From contig NZ_LLYA01000153.1 in the NCBI RefSeq assembly GCF_001440415.1, forward strand, positions 50,785 through 114,784: a DNA stretch of 64,000 nucleotides, given 5' to 3'. A model generated the notes under the pieces. The model did not search any database. It was not told the origin of the DNA and was given only the letters and a program-made list of their open reading frames with translations. Below, piece after piece: positions 18,325 through 26,722 of this stretch; position 1 is the stretch's first letter, and the number at the start of each line of letters is the position of its first letter. A program made the translations under genes and the position numbers. The DNA comes from Bradyrhizobium retamae. Its GTDB lineage: Bacteria; Pseudomonadota; Alphaproteobacteria; Rhizobiales; Xanthobacteraceae.

Positions 18325-18839
18325 GCTCTGCCTTCTAATTCAGGTTCCGATGGCCCCGCTCGGCGACGCAGCCCTGCATCGTCGATCGGCGAGAATTATT
18401 GATGATTGAGGAGCGCCCATCGGCGGGCAGAGTATCGTCGACTATGACGATCGATATCTTGCGTATTCAAGAGACGTGCCAACGCCGAACCCGTAATTCT
18501 TCGGGCGCAACACAGCGCTTCAGCCGATAAATCGTGAACTGGCTGCACCTTCGCGTGCATGGATGCCCAAAAAATCACCCGTAAGGGCTATCCATTGTGC
18601 ACAACCCGAATACTTCACCATGACTCGATGGCAATGTGCCCGTGGAAGCAGCGCGGCGCCGACTGGCGGGTTTCAGGAGAGCCTTCTCCGTTAATACTTC
18701 GCACAGCATAATAAAACACCACACTGCACGTTCGAGCGGCTGGTTTTGCCAACAAACGGAGCAGCGGCCGCATTCGCGGCAGTTTGGGCGCACCTGGCAA
18801 GGTACTGCAATTACACGGTAAGTGGCGCGCTTCTTGGTC
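18325..18839. other. intergenic regulatory region between nirB and narK
   Basis: About 650 bases separate the divergent nirB and narK starts (18324 and 18977). No convincing gene is seen, although the narK frame stays open for 77 codons upstream of its chosen start. The region holds the two sigma-54-type elements, the TGCAC/GTGCA repeat near 18543, and a TTGTGCACAA palindrome near 18595. Nitrogen control through NtrC is the likely reading. Confidence 0.5.
18466..18481 (-). promoter_or_regulatory. candidate sigma-54 promoter for nirB-nirD-nasA
   Basis: On the minus strand the sequence reads TGGCACG-N4-TTGAA. The -24 box is perfect and the spacing is correct, but the -12 GC is GA. It lies about 142 bases upstream of the nirB start and points toward it. 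A TGCAC/GTGCA inverted repeat at about 18543-18558 lies upstream and could be an NtrC-type enhancer, though its spacing is one base short of the enteric consensus. Confidence 0.45.
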
Positions 18840-18855
18840 TGGCACGTGAATTGCT
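18840..18855 (+). promoter_or_regulatory. sigma-54 promoter for narK
   Basis: TGGCACG-TGAA-TTGCT matches the sigma-54 consensus at every conserved base. The GG (18841-18842) and GC (18853-18854) are exactly 10 bases apart. Transcription should start near 18866, leaving a leader of about 110 bases. That leader contains a strong GC-rich hairpin (18930-18936 paired with 18942-18948). Such leaders in nitrate operons are often targets of NasT-type antitermination; that part is inference. Confidence 0.82.
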
Positions 18856-18976
18856 GACACTGAGACCTAGAGTGCGTCTCAACGACGAGCCGACTCGCTT
18901 CCCAAATTCCGTCTCCTTGTGCCGAGATTACCGCGCGGCCCGCGCGGTGTCACACGCCGCTGTTCGAGGCTGCTCG

Positions 18977-20236
18977 ATGAAGTTTGCTGAATTCAAGAAG
19001 GCCGGCCATTGGCCCACGCTACTCGCCGCCTTTCTCTATTTCGACATAAGCTTCATGGCTTGGGTCGCGCTCGGTCCATTGATCGTCTACATCGTGCATG
19101 ACATGAACCTGGCCGTCGACGAGAAGTTCACGCTCGTCGCCATCCCGGTTCTGGCCGGCGCATTGCTGCGCGTGCCGATGGGTATTCTCGCCGATCTGTT
19201 CGGCGCCAAGCGGACCGGAATTGTCGCGCAACTCGTCGTCATCGCCGCGACGTCCTGGGTTTGCTATTTCGGACTCCCGAGCAAGCTGTCGGTGGAAATC
19301 TTCGGTCTCGCGCTCGGCATCGGCGGTGCCTCGTTCGCGGTGGCGCTGCCGCAGGCGAGCCGCTGGTATCCGCCGCAATATCAAGGCGTGGTGATGGGGA
19401 TCGCCGGCGCCGGCAACATGGGTGTCGTGCTCGACACGATGTTCGCGCCGACGATTGCCGAGCTTTGGGGCTGGCAAGCCGTGTTCGGCGTGCTGCTCGT
19501 TCCGATGGTGCTGATCCTCGCCTACTACGCCTATGCCGCCAAGGACGCGCCCGGAGAGCGCAAACCGATCTCGCTGAAGGCTTATGGCACGTTGCTGCGC
19601 GATCCCGACAGCCGCTGGTTCATGTTCTTCTACTTCATCACCTTCGGCGGCTTCGTCGGACTGGCCAACGCGTTGCCGCTGTATTTCACGGTGCAATATC
19701 ACGTATCAGGCGTCGCGGCGGGTCTGCTGGTTTCCTTGATCGTTGCTTTCGGCTCGGGTTTCCGCCCGGTCGGCGGCCTGATCGCCGACCGCATCGGTGG
19801 CATCCGCTCATTGTCGATGTTCTTTGGCGTCGTCGTGGCGGCGTATCTCGTCATCGCCTTCATGCCGGAGGGGCCGGCCGCGCCAGCGGCTGCGGGTTGG
19901 GCGCTCACCGAAATGCCGCGGATCGCCTGGCTGTCGGTGCTGCTGTTCTCGATCGGAGTCCTCGCGCTCGGCATGGGTAATGGCGCCGTGTTTCAGCTCA
20001 TTCCACTCCGCTTCCGCCAGGAGATCGGCCTGATGACCGGCATGGTCGGTTGCGCCGGAGGCATCGGCGGTTTCTTCCTTGCCAAGGCCCTCGGCATTGC
20101 CAAGGGAACGACCGGCAGCTTCGGCGCAGGCTTCCTGTTTTTCGGCCTGCTGGCGTTGCTTGGTTTCCTCGGACTTGCCATGGTCAAGGTGCGCTGGCGC
20201 ACCACATGGGGCGCCGCATCGGGAGCGCGGGTCTGA
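18977..20236 (+). CDS. narK: MFS nitrate/nitrite transporter
   Basis: A 419-residue, 12-helix transporter of the nitrate/nitrite porter family in the inner membrane. Helix 1 contains FLYFDISFMAWVALGPL, the family's F-x-x-F/W-x-x-W pattern. VALPQASRWYPPQYQGVVMGIAG is the first nitrate-signature region and VGCAGGIGGFFLAKALG the second. The start at 18977 is placed at MKFAEFKKAGHWPTLL, where homology begins. Divergent from nirB-nirD-nasA and sharing nitrogen control; it imports the substrate for that pathway. Confidence 0.92.
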   Translation: MKFAEFKKAGHWPTLLAAFLYFDISFMAWVALGPLIVYIVHDMNLAVDEKFTLVAIPVLAGALLRVPMGILADLFGAKRTGIVAQLVVIAATSWVCYFGLPSKLSVEIFGLALGIGGASFAVALPQASRWYPPQYQGVVMGIAGAGNMGVVLDTMFAPTIAELWGWQAVFGVLLVPMVLILAYYAYAAKDAPGERKPISLKAYGTLLRDPDSRWFMFFYFITFGGFVGLANALPLYFTVQYHVSGVAAGLLVSLIVAFGSGFRPVGGLIADRIGGIRSLSMFFGVVVAAYLVIAFMPEGPAAPAAAGWALTEMPRIAWLSVLLFSIGVLALGMGNGAVFQLIPLRFRQEIGLMTGMVGCAGGIGGFFLAKALGIAKGTTGSFGAGFLFFGLLALLGFLGLAMVKVRWRTTWGAASGARV

Positions 20237-20269
20237 CGGCGCGCGCTGCCAAATTGACAGGTCGCGCGG

Positions 20270-21982
20270 GTGACAATCGGTTCGCAGCGGAATCTCGGGG
20301 TTCGTGTCGGCTTCGTCAGCGAGACCGGCAAGCGCTCCGCCAATGAGGATTACGTCGGGACCTGTCTCGGCCGGTCTGGTGTAAGCAACCGCGACATCGT
20401 CGCCGCCGTCGCTGACGGTGTCGGTGGATACAAGGGCGGACGCGAAGCCGCCGAGCTTGCGGTTCGTTGCTTCATCGACGCCTATTACTCCCTCCCCGAG
20501 ACGCTCGGCGTACGCCGCCGGGCGTCGCGCTCGCTGGAAGCCGCCAATAGCTGGATCTATACGCAAGGCCGCACCGATCCTCGCCTCAGCGGCATGAGTT
20601 GCGCCTTCTCGTCGATCATCCTGTCGCGGCGGCTTTGCCACATCATTCACATCGGCGATACCCGCGCCTATCGCCTGAGCGAGGGGCGGCTGGAGCGGCT
20701 GACCACCGACCACATCGCCGGACGCGGCGATCTGGCTCACCTGCTCAACCGCGCCATCGGCTTCGAGGATTTTGCCCGCTTCGACTACGCGACCGTCGGG
20801 TTGCGGCAGCACGACAGGCTGCTGATCTGCAGCGACGGCGTCCATGGCGTGCTCGCCGACCACCGCCTGCAGCTACTATTGAGCGAGCGCACCTCGCCGG
20901 AAGAATCCGCTCGCGCGCTCGTCGACGCGGCGCTGGATGCCGGTTCCACCGACAACATGACCGCGTTGGTGCTCGATGTCGTCGACCTGCCCCCCGCCGA
21001 CCGGGACGAGCTCACCCATTCGATCGCGACGCTTCCAATTCTGGATTTGCCTGCGACGGGCGACGTGATCGATGATTTCACGCTGGGCGAAATACTGTCG
21101 GACGGCCGCTACAGCCGATTGTTCAAGGCGATCGACAAGCGGCAGGGCCGCGAAGTCGTGCTGAAGTTTCCGCATCCGCGGGTTGCGAGTGAGGGCTCCT
21201 ACCGCCTCGCCTTCGTCCGCGAGGCATGGGTCGCGGCCCGCGTGCGTAGCCTGTGGATCGGAGAGATCATCGAACTGCCTGCCGAACGGCAGACTCGTCT
21301 CTATTCGGTGATGCCGCTCTACGAGGGCGAGACGCTGGAACAGCGTCTCAATCGTTCGCCGCAGCTTTCGCTCGCCGAAGGCATCGGCATCGCGACCAAG
21401 CTGGCGCGCGCGGTTGCGACCCTGCATCGTGCCGGCATCATCCATCGCGACATCAAGCCCGACAATGTGATCCTGTTGAAAGCCGGCGGATTGCGGCTGG
21501 TCGATCTCGGCGTCGCGCGCGTGCCATTGCTCGAGGACTTCCCGGCCGAGGATATCCCGGGCACGCCGAGCTACATGGCGCCGGAGTTGTTCGGCGGGCG
21601 GCCCGGCGACGAGTTTTCCGATCTCTATGCGCTCGGCGTCACGGTGTACCGGATGTTCACGGCTGCCTATCCCTATGGCGAAATCGAACCGTTCTCGCGG
21701 CCTCGATTCGGCAAGCCAGCCTACCTCTCGCGCTATCGCCCCGATCTGCCGGCCTGGCTGGACGCGGTAGTCGGCAAGGCGCTCAACGTCGATCGCACGC
21801 AACGCTATGGCGATGTCATCGAGTTCTCGCACGAGCTCGAAAACGGCGCGATGTGGGCAAAGCCCGCCGTCACGTCACGGCGCTCGCTTTACGAGCGCGA
21901 TCCGCTGGTGTTCTGGAAGAGCCTGTCGGCGGGCCTGATCGTGCTCGTCACCCTGCTGCTTGCATGGATCGTAAAAAATTAG
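20270..21982 (+). CDS. bifunctional PP2C phosphatase / Ser-Thr protein kinase
   Basis: A 570-residue fusion. Residues 1-245 are a PP2C-type phosphatase (SANEDYVG, VAAVADGVGG, SCAFSSIIL, LLICSDGVHG, GSTDNMTALVLD). Residues 265-535 are a Hanks-type kinase. The catalytic loop His392-Arg-Asp394-Ile-Lys396 with Asn399 (HRDIKPDN) is intact, and the metal motif is DLG instead of DFG. A single C-terminal membrane helix (AGLIVLVTLLLAWIV) anchors it, catalytic domains inward. It starts with GTG 33 bases after narK, so it is probably co-transcribed and may act on nitrate uptake or assimilation proteins. Substrates are unknown. Confidence 0.88.
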   Translation: MTIGSQRNLGVRVGFVSETGKRSANEDYVGTCLGRSGVSNRDIVAAVADGVGGYKGGREAAELAVRCFIDAYYSLPETLGVRRRASRSLEAANSWIYTQGRTDPRLSGMSCAFSSIILSRRLCHIIHIGDTRAYRLSEGRLERLTTDHIAGRGDLAHLLNRAIGFEDFARFDYATVGLRQHDRLLICSDGVHGVLADHRLQLLLSERTSPEESARALVDAALDAGSTDNMTALVLDVVDLPPADRDELTHSIATLPILDLPATGDVIDDFTLGEILSDGRYSRLFKAIDKRQGREVVLKFPHPRVASEGSYRLAFVREAWVAARVRSLWIGEIIELPAERQTRLYSVMPLYEGETLEQRLNRSPQLSLAEGIGIATKLARAVATLHRAGIIHRDIKPDNVILLKAGGLRLVDLGVARVPLLEDFPAEDIPGTPSYMAPELFGGRPGDEFSDLYALGVTVYRMFTAAYPYGEIEPFSRPRFGKPAYLSRYRPDLPAWLDAVVGKALNVDRTQRYGDVIEFSHELENGAMWAKPAVTSRRSLYERDPLVFWKSLSAGLIVLVTLLLAWIVKN

Positions 21983-22008
21983 CCCGACGCTCGGGTGGTG
22001 CGTCGGGC
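21972..22008 (-). terminator. rho-independent terminator after the aldehyde dehydrogenase gene
   Basis: A perfect 9-base-pair stem, GCCCGACGC (21982-21990) with GCGTCGGGC (22000-22008), and a 9-base loop. On the minus strand it is followed by TAATTTTTTAC, giving the U-tract, 45 bases after the stop of the gene at 22053-23489. On the plus strand it lies right at the kinase stop but lacks a U-tract, so it works best for the minus strand. Confidence 0.85.
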
Positions 22009-22052
22009 CATATCATGAGCGAAGCAAACCGGGCTGGCTTCGCCGGCCTGGT

Positions 22053-23489
22053 TCACACCCCGGTCTGGGTAATGAACTTGGTGTTGAAATAGCCTTCCAT
22101 CGCCTCGGTGCCGCCTTCCGAGCCATAGCCGGAATCCTTGACGCCGCCGAACGGCACTTCGGGCAGGGCCAGACCAAAACTGTTGATCGAGACCATCCCG
22201 GCTTCGATCGCGGCGCCGATCGCGGTCGCCGTCTTGGTCGAGCTGGTGAAGGCATAGGACGCGAGACCGAACGGCAAGCGGTTGGCCTCCTCAGCCACCT
22301 CGTCGAAGGTGGAGAATCGCGAGATCAGCGCCAGCGGGCCGAACGGCTCCTCGTTCATGGCGCGGGCGTCCTTCGGCACATCGCTGACGACCGTCGGCTC
22401 GAAGAAGTAGCCCTTGTTGCCGACGCGGTGGCCGCCGGTCTCGAGCTTGGCGCCCTTGCCGACCGCATCCTGCACCATGCCCTCGATGGCGGTGACGCGG
22501 CGTGGGTTGGCGAGCGACCCCATCTTCGAGTCGGGATCGAGACCATTGCCGACCTTCATCGACTTGGCGCCTTCGACGAACTTGTCGACGAATTCACGGA
22601 ACACGTCGTCCTGCACCAGCATGCGCGTCGGCGAGATGCAGACCTGGCCGGCATTGCGGTACTTCGCCGCCGCCAGAATCTTGGCCGCCGACGACACGTC
22701 GGCGTCCTTGAACACGATGGCCGGCGCGTGGCCACCGAGTTCCATGGTGGCGCGCTTCATGTGCAGGCCCGCCAAAGCCGAGAGCTGTTTGCCCACTACG
22801 GTGGAGCCGGTGAAGGAAATCTTGCGGATCACCGGATGCGGAATGAGATATTCCGAAATCTCCGACGGCACGCCGTAGACCAGATTGATGACGCCGTCAG
22901 GCACGCCCGCATCGACGAATGCCTTGATCAGTTGCGCAGGCGACGCCGGCGTTTCCTCGGGCGCCTTGACGATGATCGAACAGCCGGCCGCGAGCCCCGC
23001 GGAGAGCTTGCGAACCACCTGGTTGATCGGGAAATTCCACGGCGTAAACGCCGCGACCGGGCCGACCGGCTCCTTGACGGCGATCTGGTAGATGCCGGGG
23101 CCGCGCGCCGGGATCACCCGGCCATAGGCGCGCTTGGCTTCTTCGGCGAACCACTCGATGACGTCGGCGGCGGCCATGGCCTCCATCTTGGCCTCGGCCA
23201 GCGTCTTGCCCTGCTCCATCGTCAACAGCGGCGCGATCTCGTCATTGCGCTCGCGCATGATCGCGGCCGCCTTGCGCATGATCTTGCAGCGGTCGAACGG
23301 CGCCACCGCGCGCCAGACCTTAAAACCCTTGGCGGCGGCTTCCAGCGCCTCATCAAGATCGGCACGATCGGCATGCGCAACGGTGCCGATCGTCTCCTCG
23401 GTTGCCGGGTTGAGCACGGCGATGGTCCTGCCCGACTGGCTCGGACGCCATTTGCCGTTGATGAAGAGTTGGGTATTCGAATATGCCAC
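22053..23489 (-). CDS. NAD(P)-dependent aldehyde dehydrogenase, succinate-semialdehyde dehydrogenase type
   Basis: A 478-residue aldehyde dehydrogenase of the GabD-like group. Motifs: [17 protein letters not shown] (oxyanion-hole Asn), [11 protein letters not shown] (cofactor turn), catalytic Glu in MELGGHAP, and nucleophile Cys284 in [11 protein letters not shown]. It oxidises a semialdehyde to the acid. The exact substrate cannot be fixed from sequence; succinate or a related omega-semialdehyde is usual. It is encoded just downstream of the HAAT-type ABC operon in the same direction and ends at a strong terminator. Confidence 0.88.
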   Translation of the reverse strand: MAYSNTQLFINGKWRPSQSGRTIAVLNPATEETIGTVAHADRADLDEALEAAAKGFKVWRAVAPFDRCKIMRKAAAIMRERNDEIAPLLTMEQGKTLAEAKMEAMAAADVIEWFAEEAKRAYGRVIPARGPGIYQIAVKEPVGPVAAFTPWNFPINQVVRKLSAGLAAGCSIIVKAPEETPASPAQLIKAFVDAGVPDGVINLVYGVPSEISEYLIPHPVIRKISFTGSTVVGKQLSALAGLHMKRATMELGGHAPAIVFKDADVSSAAKILAAAKYRNAGQVCISPTRMLVQDDVFREFVDKFVEGAKSMKVGNGLDPDSKMGSLANPRRVTAIEGMVQDAVGKGAKLETGGHRVGNKGYFFEPTVVSDVPKDARAMNEEPFGPLALISRFSTFDEVAEEANRLPFGLASYAFTSSTKTATAIGAAIEAGMVSINSFGLALPEVPFGGVKDSGYGSEGGTEAMEGYFNTKFITQTGV

Positions 23490-23585
23490 GAGACTTTCTC
23501 CCTGAGCTTATTAGTCGCCAAATGGCGCGCGCGGCGGAAATCAGGCGCCTATATGATGGAAGCCCGATCGAATTGCAAAGCCGAT

Positions 23586-24245
23586 TCAACGATGTGCGGC
23601 CGCGCGACCGGCGCATAGCGCCTCCGCGGCCCGCGTCATTTCCGGGCCCAGATAGCTCCGGAACCGGGGCTCGCGGGTGAGCGTCGCAAAATCCGGCTGT
23701 CGCGTGACTCCACCGTCCGCGACCAGCAGATATTGTTCAGCGATTTCGGCCAGAATTTCCAGGTGCCAGGCCGCAGTCGGGTGCAGGCACACCACCACGA
23801 GCCGCCCCTCCGCGCGCAGTTTGCGGAAGAAATCGAGCATAAAGCCGATATAGCCGTCCTGCAGATTGAATTGCGGCTCGTCGAACAGATGCACCATCGG
23901 CGCCGGTGTCGGCGATTTTTCGAGGAGTATCGATGGCACCAGCTTGCGGAAGCGGCGAACCTGATAGGACTGGTGATAATGGATCGCGAGGCGGTCGCGT
24001 TCGCGGTACTTGACCTTATGGATGTCTGTGCCGACGACGTAAACGCGGCCGGACGATGGCGCATTCGAGCCGGTCATCATTTCGAACAGCGTCGTCTTGC
24101 CGGCCCCGTTCGGGCCGACCACGCCGATAACAGCGGGTCGGTCGATCACGAGGTTGGCTTCAAGTGTGAACGTCGGGCGGCGCACCACGCGGCCACGCGT
24201 GTAGACCTTGCGGACCTGATCGAGGACGAGCAGCGGCGAGGCCAT
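23586..24245 (-). CDS. aberrant ABC-type ATPase in the HAAT operon (no signature motif)
   Basis: A 219-residue protein with Walker A (GVVGPNGAGKTTLF), a Q-loop-like Gln (HYHQSYQVRRF), Walker B (MVHLFDEPQFNLQD) and a switch-like His (VVVCLHPTAAWHLE). Only about 30 residues separate Q-loop and Walker B, where normal HAAT ATPases have about 60-70. No LSGGQ-like signature is present. It is the last gene of the ABC operon, overlapping the livF-type gene by one base. It may be a regulatory or degenerate third ATPase. The transporter already has a complete LivG/LivF pair. Confidence 0.7.
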   Translation of the reverse strand: MASPLLVLDQVRKVYTRGRVVRRPTFTLEANLVIDRPAVIGVVGPNGAGKTTLFEMMTGSNAPSSGRVYVVGTDIHKVKYRERDRLAIHYHQSYQVRRFRKLVPSILLEKSPTPAPMVHLFDEPQFNLQDGYIGFMLDFFRKLRAEGRLVVVCLHPTAAWHLEILAEIAEQYLLVADGGVTRQPDFATLTREPRFRSYLGPEMTRAAEALCAGRAAAHR

Positions 24246-24946
24246 CAGTGAACTCCAAGCAGGCGTTGGCGCAAGCCGCGGTCGTCACGAAGCGTTGCGG
24301 CCTCTCCGCTCCAGGCGATCCGGCCGCGGTCGATGACGGCGGCTTGGTCGGCGACCGATAGCGCGATCTCGGCATTCTGCTCGACCACGAGCGAGGCGAC
24401 GCCCTCGTTCCGCAGCCTGCGGATGGTCGCAAGCACGTCACCAACGATTTTCGGCGCCAGCCCCTGGCTCGGCTCGTCGAACAGGATCAGTCCGGGCGAT
24501 CCGACAAGCGCACGCGCGATCGCCACCATTTGCATCTCGCCGCCCGACAGGTTCTCGCATTCGCGTTCCATCAGGTATTCGAGTGGCGAGAAGATTTCGC
24601 ACGCCTCCTTGACGGTCCAGCTCCGGAATTTCGTCCGCTTCTGCGCGATGCCGAGATTGCGCGCCACCGAGAGCGTCGGACACAGCCGCCGGTCGTCGGG
24701 CACCCAGCCGATCCCGCCGCGCGCGATTTCATGCGTCGGGCTATGCGTCACCTCGCGGCCGTCGAACCTGACGGCGCCTCGGCGCGGACGGGTCAATCCC
24801 AAGATCGAGCGCAGCATCGTGGTCTTGCCGGCGCCGTTAGGACCTAACAGCGCAAATACCTTGCCGCGCTCGACAGATAGCGATGCGCCAAACAGCGCCT
24901 GCGTCTCACCGTAAAACGTATCGACCGCCTCTACCTGGAGAATCAT
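24245..24946 (-). CDS. livF: ABC transporter ATP-binding protein, LivF type
   Basis: A 233-residue ATPase with GPNGAGKTTMLRSILG (Walker A), NLSGGEMQMVAIARAL (signature), LILFDEPSQGLAPK (Walker B plus D-loop) and VEQNAEIAL (the H-loop His replaced by Asn, as is common in LivF). It energises the branched-chain amino acid/amide-type importer encoded upstream. Overlaps the livG-type gene by four bases. Confidence 0.9.
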   Translation of the reverse strand: MILQVEAVDTFYGETQALFGASLSVERGKVFALLGPNGAGKTTMLRSILGLTRPRRGAVRFDGREVTHSPTHEIARGGIGWVPDDRRLCPTLSVARNLGIAQKRTKFRSWTVKEACEIFSPLEYLMERECENLSGGEMQMVAIARALVGSPGLILFDEPSQGLAPKIVGDVLATIRRLRNEGVASLVVEQNAEIALSVADQAAVIDRGRIAWSGEAATLRDDRGLRQRLLGVH

Positions 24947-25686
24947 GCGAACCGCCCGAGGTTAGAGCGCTTGACCCATTCGTTCTGCTGCAGCTCGTGC
25001 GGCGCGCCGCGCGCGACCACTTGGCCCCAATGGATCACGGAAATACAGTCGGCCAGCGAGAACAGGAATTCCATGTCGTGCTCGATGGCCACGATCGTGA
25101 GCTTGCCCTTGAGCCGGCCAACCAGCGTCGCGAGGCGCTGTACGCCGTCGGAGCCAAGCCCGGAGGTTGGCTCGTCCAGGCACAACACGCGGGGTCCCTG
25201 CCCCAGCGCGACCGCGATCTCGAGCGCACGGCGATCGCCATAGCTGAGATCCTTGGCGCGGGTATCGCCCTTGTCGGCAAGACCAACGGTAACAAGTATC
25301 TCGGAAGCCTTCTCGGCAAACCCGCGATCGCCGGCAGCGGCGTGGTGCATATCGAATCCGCGGGCGCGAAAGCCCGGCAGGCCGACCATGACATTCTCGC
25401 GCGCGGAAAACTCGTCGAACAGTGTCATGATCTGGAACGAGCGGGCAACGCCTTTGGCTGCAATGCGATGCGAACTCAGCCCCGTCACATCCTCGCCGTC
25501 GAACCGAATCGAGCCACGGCTCGGCTTGACGCGGCCGGTGAGCACGTTGAAGAATGTGGTCTTACCGGCGCCGTTCGGCCCCATCAGGCCGTGGAACTCC
25601 CCCTCAGGTACTGTCAGGTCGATGCTTTCAAGCACGACGCGGTCGCCGAAGCGAACATGAACGCCGGAAACTTCGATCAGCGCCAT
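24943..25686 (-). CDS. livG: ABC transporter ATP-binding protein, LivG type
   Basis: A 247-residue ATPase. Walker A is GPNGAGKTTFFNVL, the signature LSYGDRRALEIAVAL, Walker B VLCLDEPTSGLGSD, and the H-loop lies in VAIEHDMEFL. The LivG-specific helical insertion (SFQIMTLFDEFSARENVMVGL...) is present. The start at 25686 (MALIEVSGVHVRFGD) is preferred over an in-frame extension that lies within the permease gene. It overlaps the livM-type gene by 10 bases. Confidence 0.9.
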   Translation of the reverse strand: MALIEVSGVHVRFGDRVVLESIDLTVPEGEFHGLMGPNGAGKTTFFNVLTGRVKPSRGSIRFDGEDVTGLSSHRIAAKGVARSFQIMTLFDEFSARENVMVGLPGFRARGFDMHHAAAGDRGFAEKASEILVTVGLADKGDTRAKDLSYGDRRALEIAVALGQGPRVLCLDEPTSGLGSDGVQRLATLVGRLKGKLTIVAIEHDMEFLFSLADCISVIHWGQVVARGAPHELQQNEWVKRSNLGRFA

Positions 25687-26720
25687 CGTCCGCCTCCGAA
25701 CAGGAGACGCAGCGCAGTGCCGCCTTGCTGCCGCATCGAATTCAGCGACCGGTTCTGCCACGCGGCCATGATGGCTCCGGCAACCCCCTCAGGCCGGAAG
25801 AGCACGACCGCGATGAACAGCAGTCCGAAGTAAAGCATCCAGGCATTCGTCATGGCGCCGATCACGTCGCGCGCGATCAGGAACAGAAACACGCCGATGA
25901 CAGGACCCCAGAAGCTGACGAGGCCGCCGCCGACCAACGTCATCATCACGACGTAGCCGGACTGATGCAGGCTCATTACATCAGGGAACGCCGCAAGCTG
26001 CGCCATCGCGAACAGGCCGCCGGCAAATCCTGATACTGCCGCCGACAGCGCGAAGATCGACGCCTTGTAGAGCCACACATTATAGCCGAGATGCGCAGCG
26101 CGGGTTTCGCTCTGCTTGATCGCCGCGATAACCCGGCCATAGGGCGAATGCACCAGCCGCCACAGCGCGATAACAGCGATTCCGAAGACCATGAGGACAA
26201 AATAGTAGAATGCCACATTGCCGGCGAGATCGAACGACGCGAACCCAAAATCGGCGGGCAGCCGCGCGATCTTCAATAGCCCATCCTCGCCGCCCGTGAC
26301 CTTGTGCGACTTGATCGCGACCGTCCAGAAAATCTGGCCAAAGGCGATGGTCATGAAGGCATAGTAGATGCCCCGCCGGTGCGAGATGAATAACGCGACC
26401 AGCGCGCCGGCCAAACCCGCGACGGCAAATGCAGCCGCAAGGCAGACCCAGAGATTGGCGACGACATTGAACTGGCAGAGGCCGAAAGCGTAGGCTCCAA
26501 TGCCGAAATAGGCGCCGTGGCCAAACGACGGCAGGCCGGCGGTGCCCAGCACGAGATTGAACGCGAGCGCATAGAGCGACCAGATCAGGATCTCGATCCC
26601 GAGATAGGGATAGAGGCCGACGCGCGCGATCCAGAACGGCACGGTGGCCAGCACCAGCCACAGCACCAGCATGGTCGGCGTGATGAGCCGCGCGGAATCG
26701 GATTGCGGTGTTGGGATCAT
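25677..26720 (-). CDS. livM: ABC transporter permease, LivM type
   Basis: A 347-residue inner-membrane permease with 8-9 hydrophobic segments. The family pattern is GTAGLPSFGHGAYFGIGAYAFG, and the coupling loop is SPYGRVIAAIKQSETRAAHLGYN. The start MIPTPQSDSARL at 26720 fits the family and lies just after the livH-type stop at 26723. The C-terminus beyond FRPEGVAG carries about 30 extra basic residues that overlap the livG start. Confidence 0.9.
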   Translation of the reverse strand: MIPTPQSDSARLITPTMLVLWLVLATVPFWIARVGLYPYLGIEILIWSLYALAFNLVLGTAGLPSFGHGAYFGIGAYAFGLCQFNVVANLWVCLAAAFAVAGLAGALVALFISHRRGIYYAFMTIAFGQIFWTVAIKSHKVTGGEDGLLKIARLPADFGFASFDLAGNVAFYYFVLMVFGIAVIALWRLVHSPYGRVIAAIKQSETRAAHLGYNVWLYKASIFALSAAVSGFAGGLFAMAQLAAFPDVMSLHQSGYVVMMTLVGGGLVSFWGPVIGVFLFLIARDVIGAMTNAWMLYFGLLFIAVVLFRPEGVAGAIMAAWQNRSLNSMRQQGGTALRLLFGGGRWR

Positions 26721-26722
26721 CT

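Noticed and set aside
16963..18402. Long plus-strand frame opposite nirB
   Set aside because: Shadow of nirB; no motifs, no ribosome site.
18746..18976. 77-codon N-terminal extension of narK
   Set aside because: The extension covers the sigma-54 promoter and leader, and family homology begins at the ATG at 18977.
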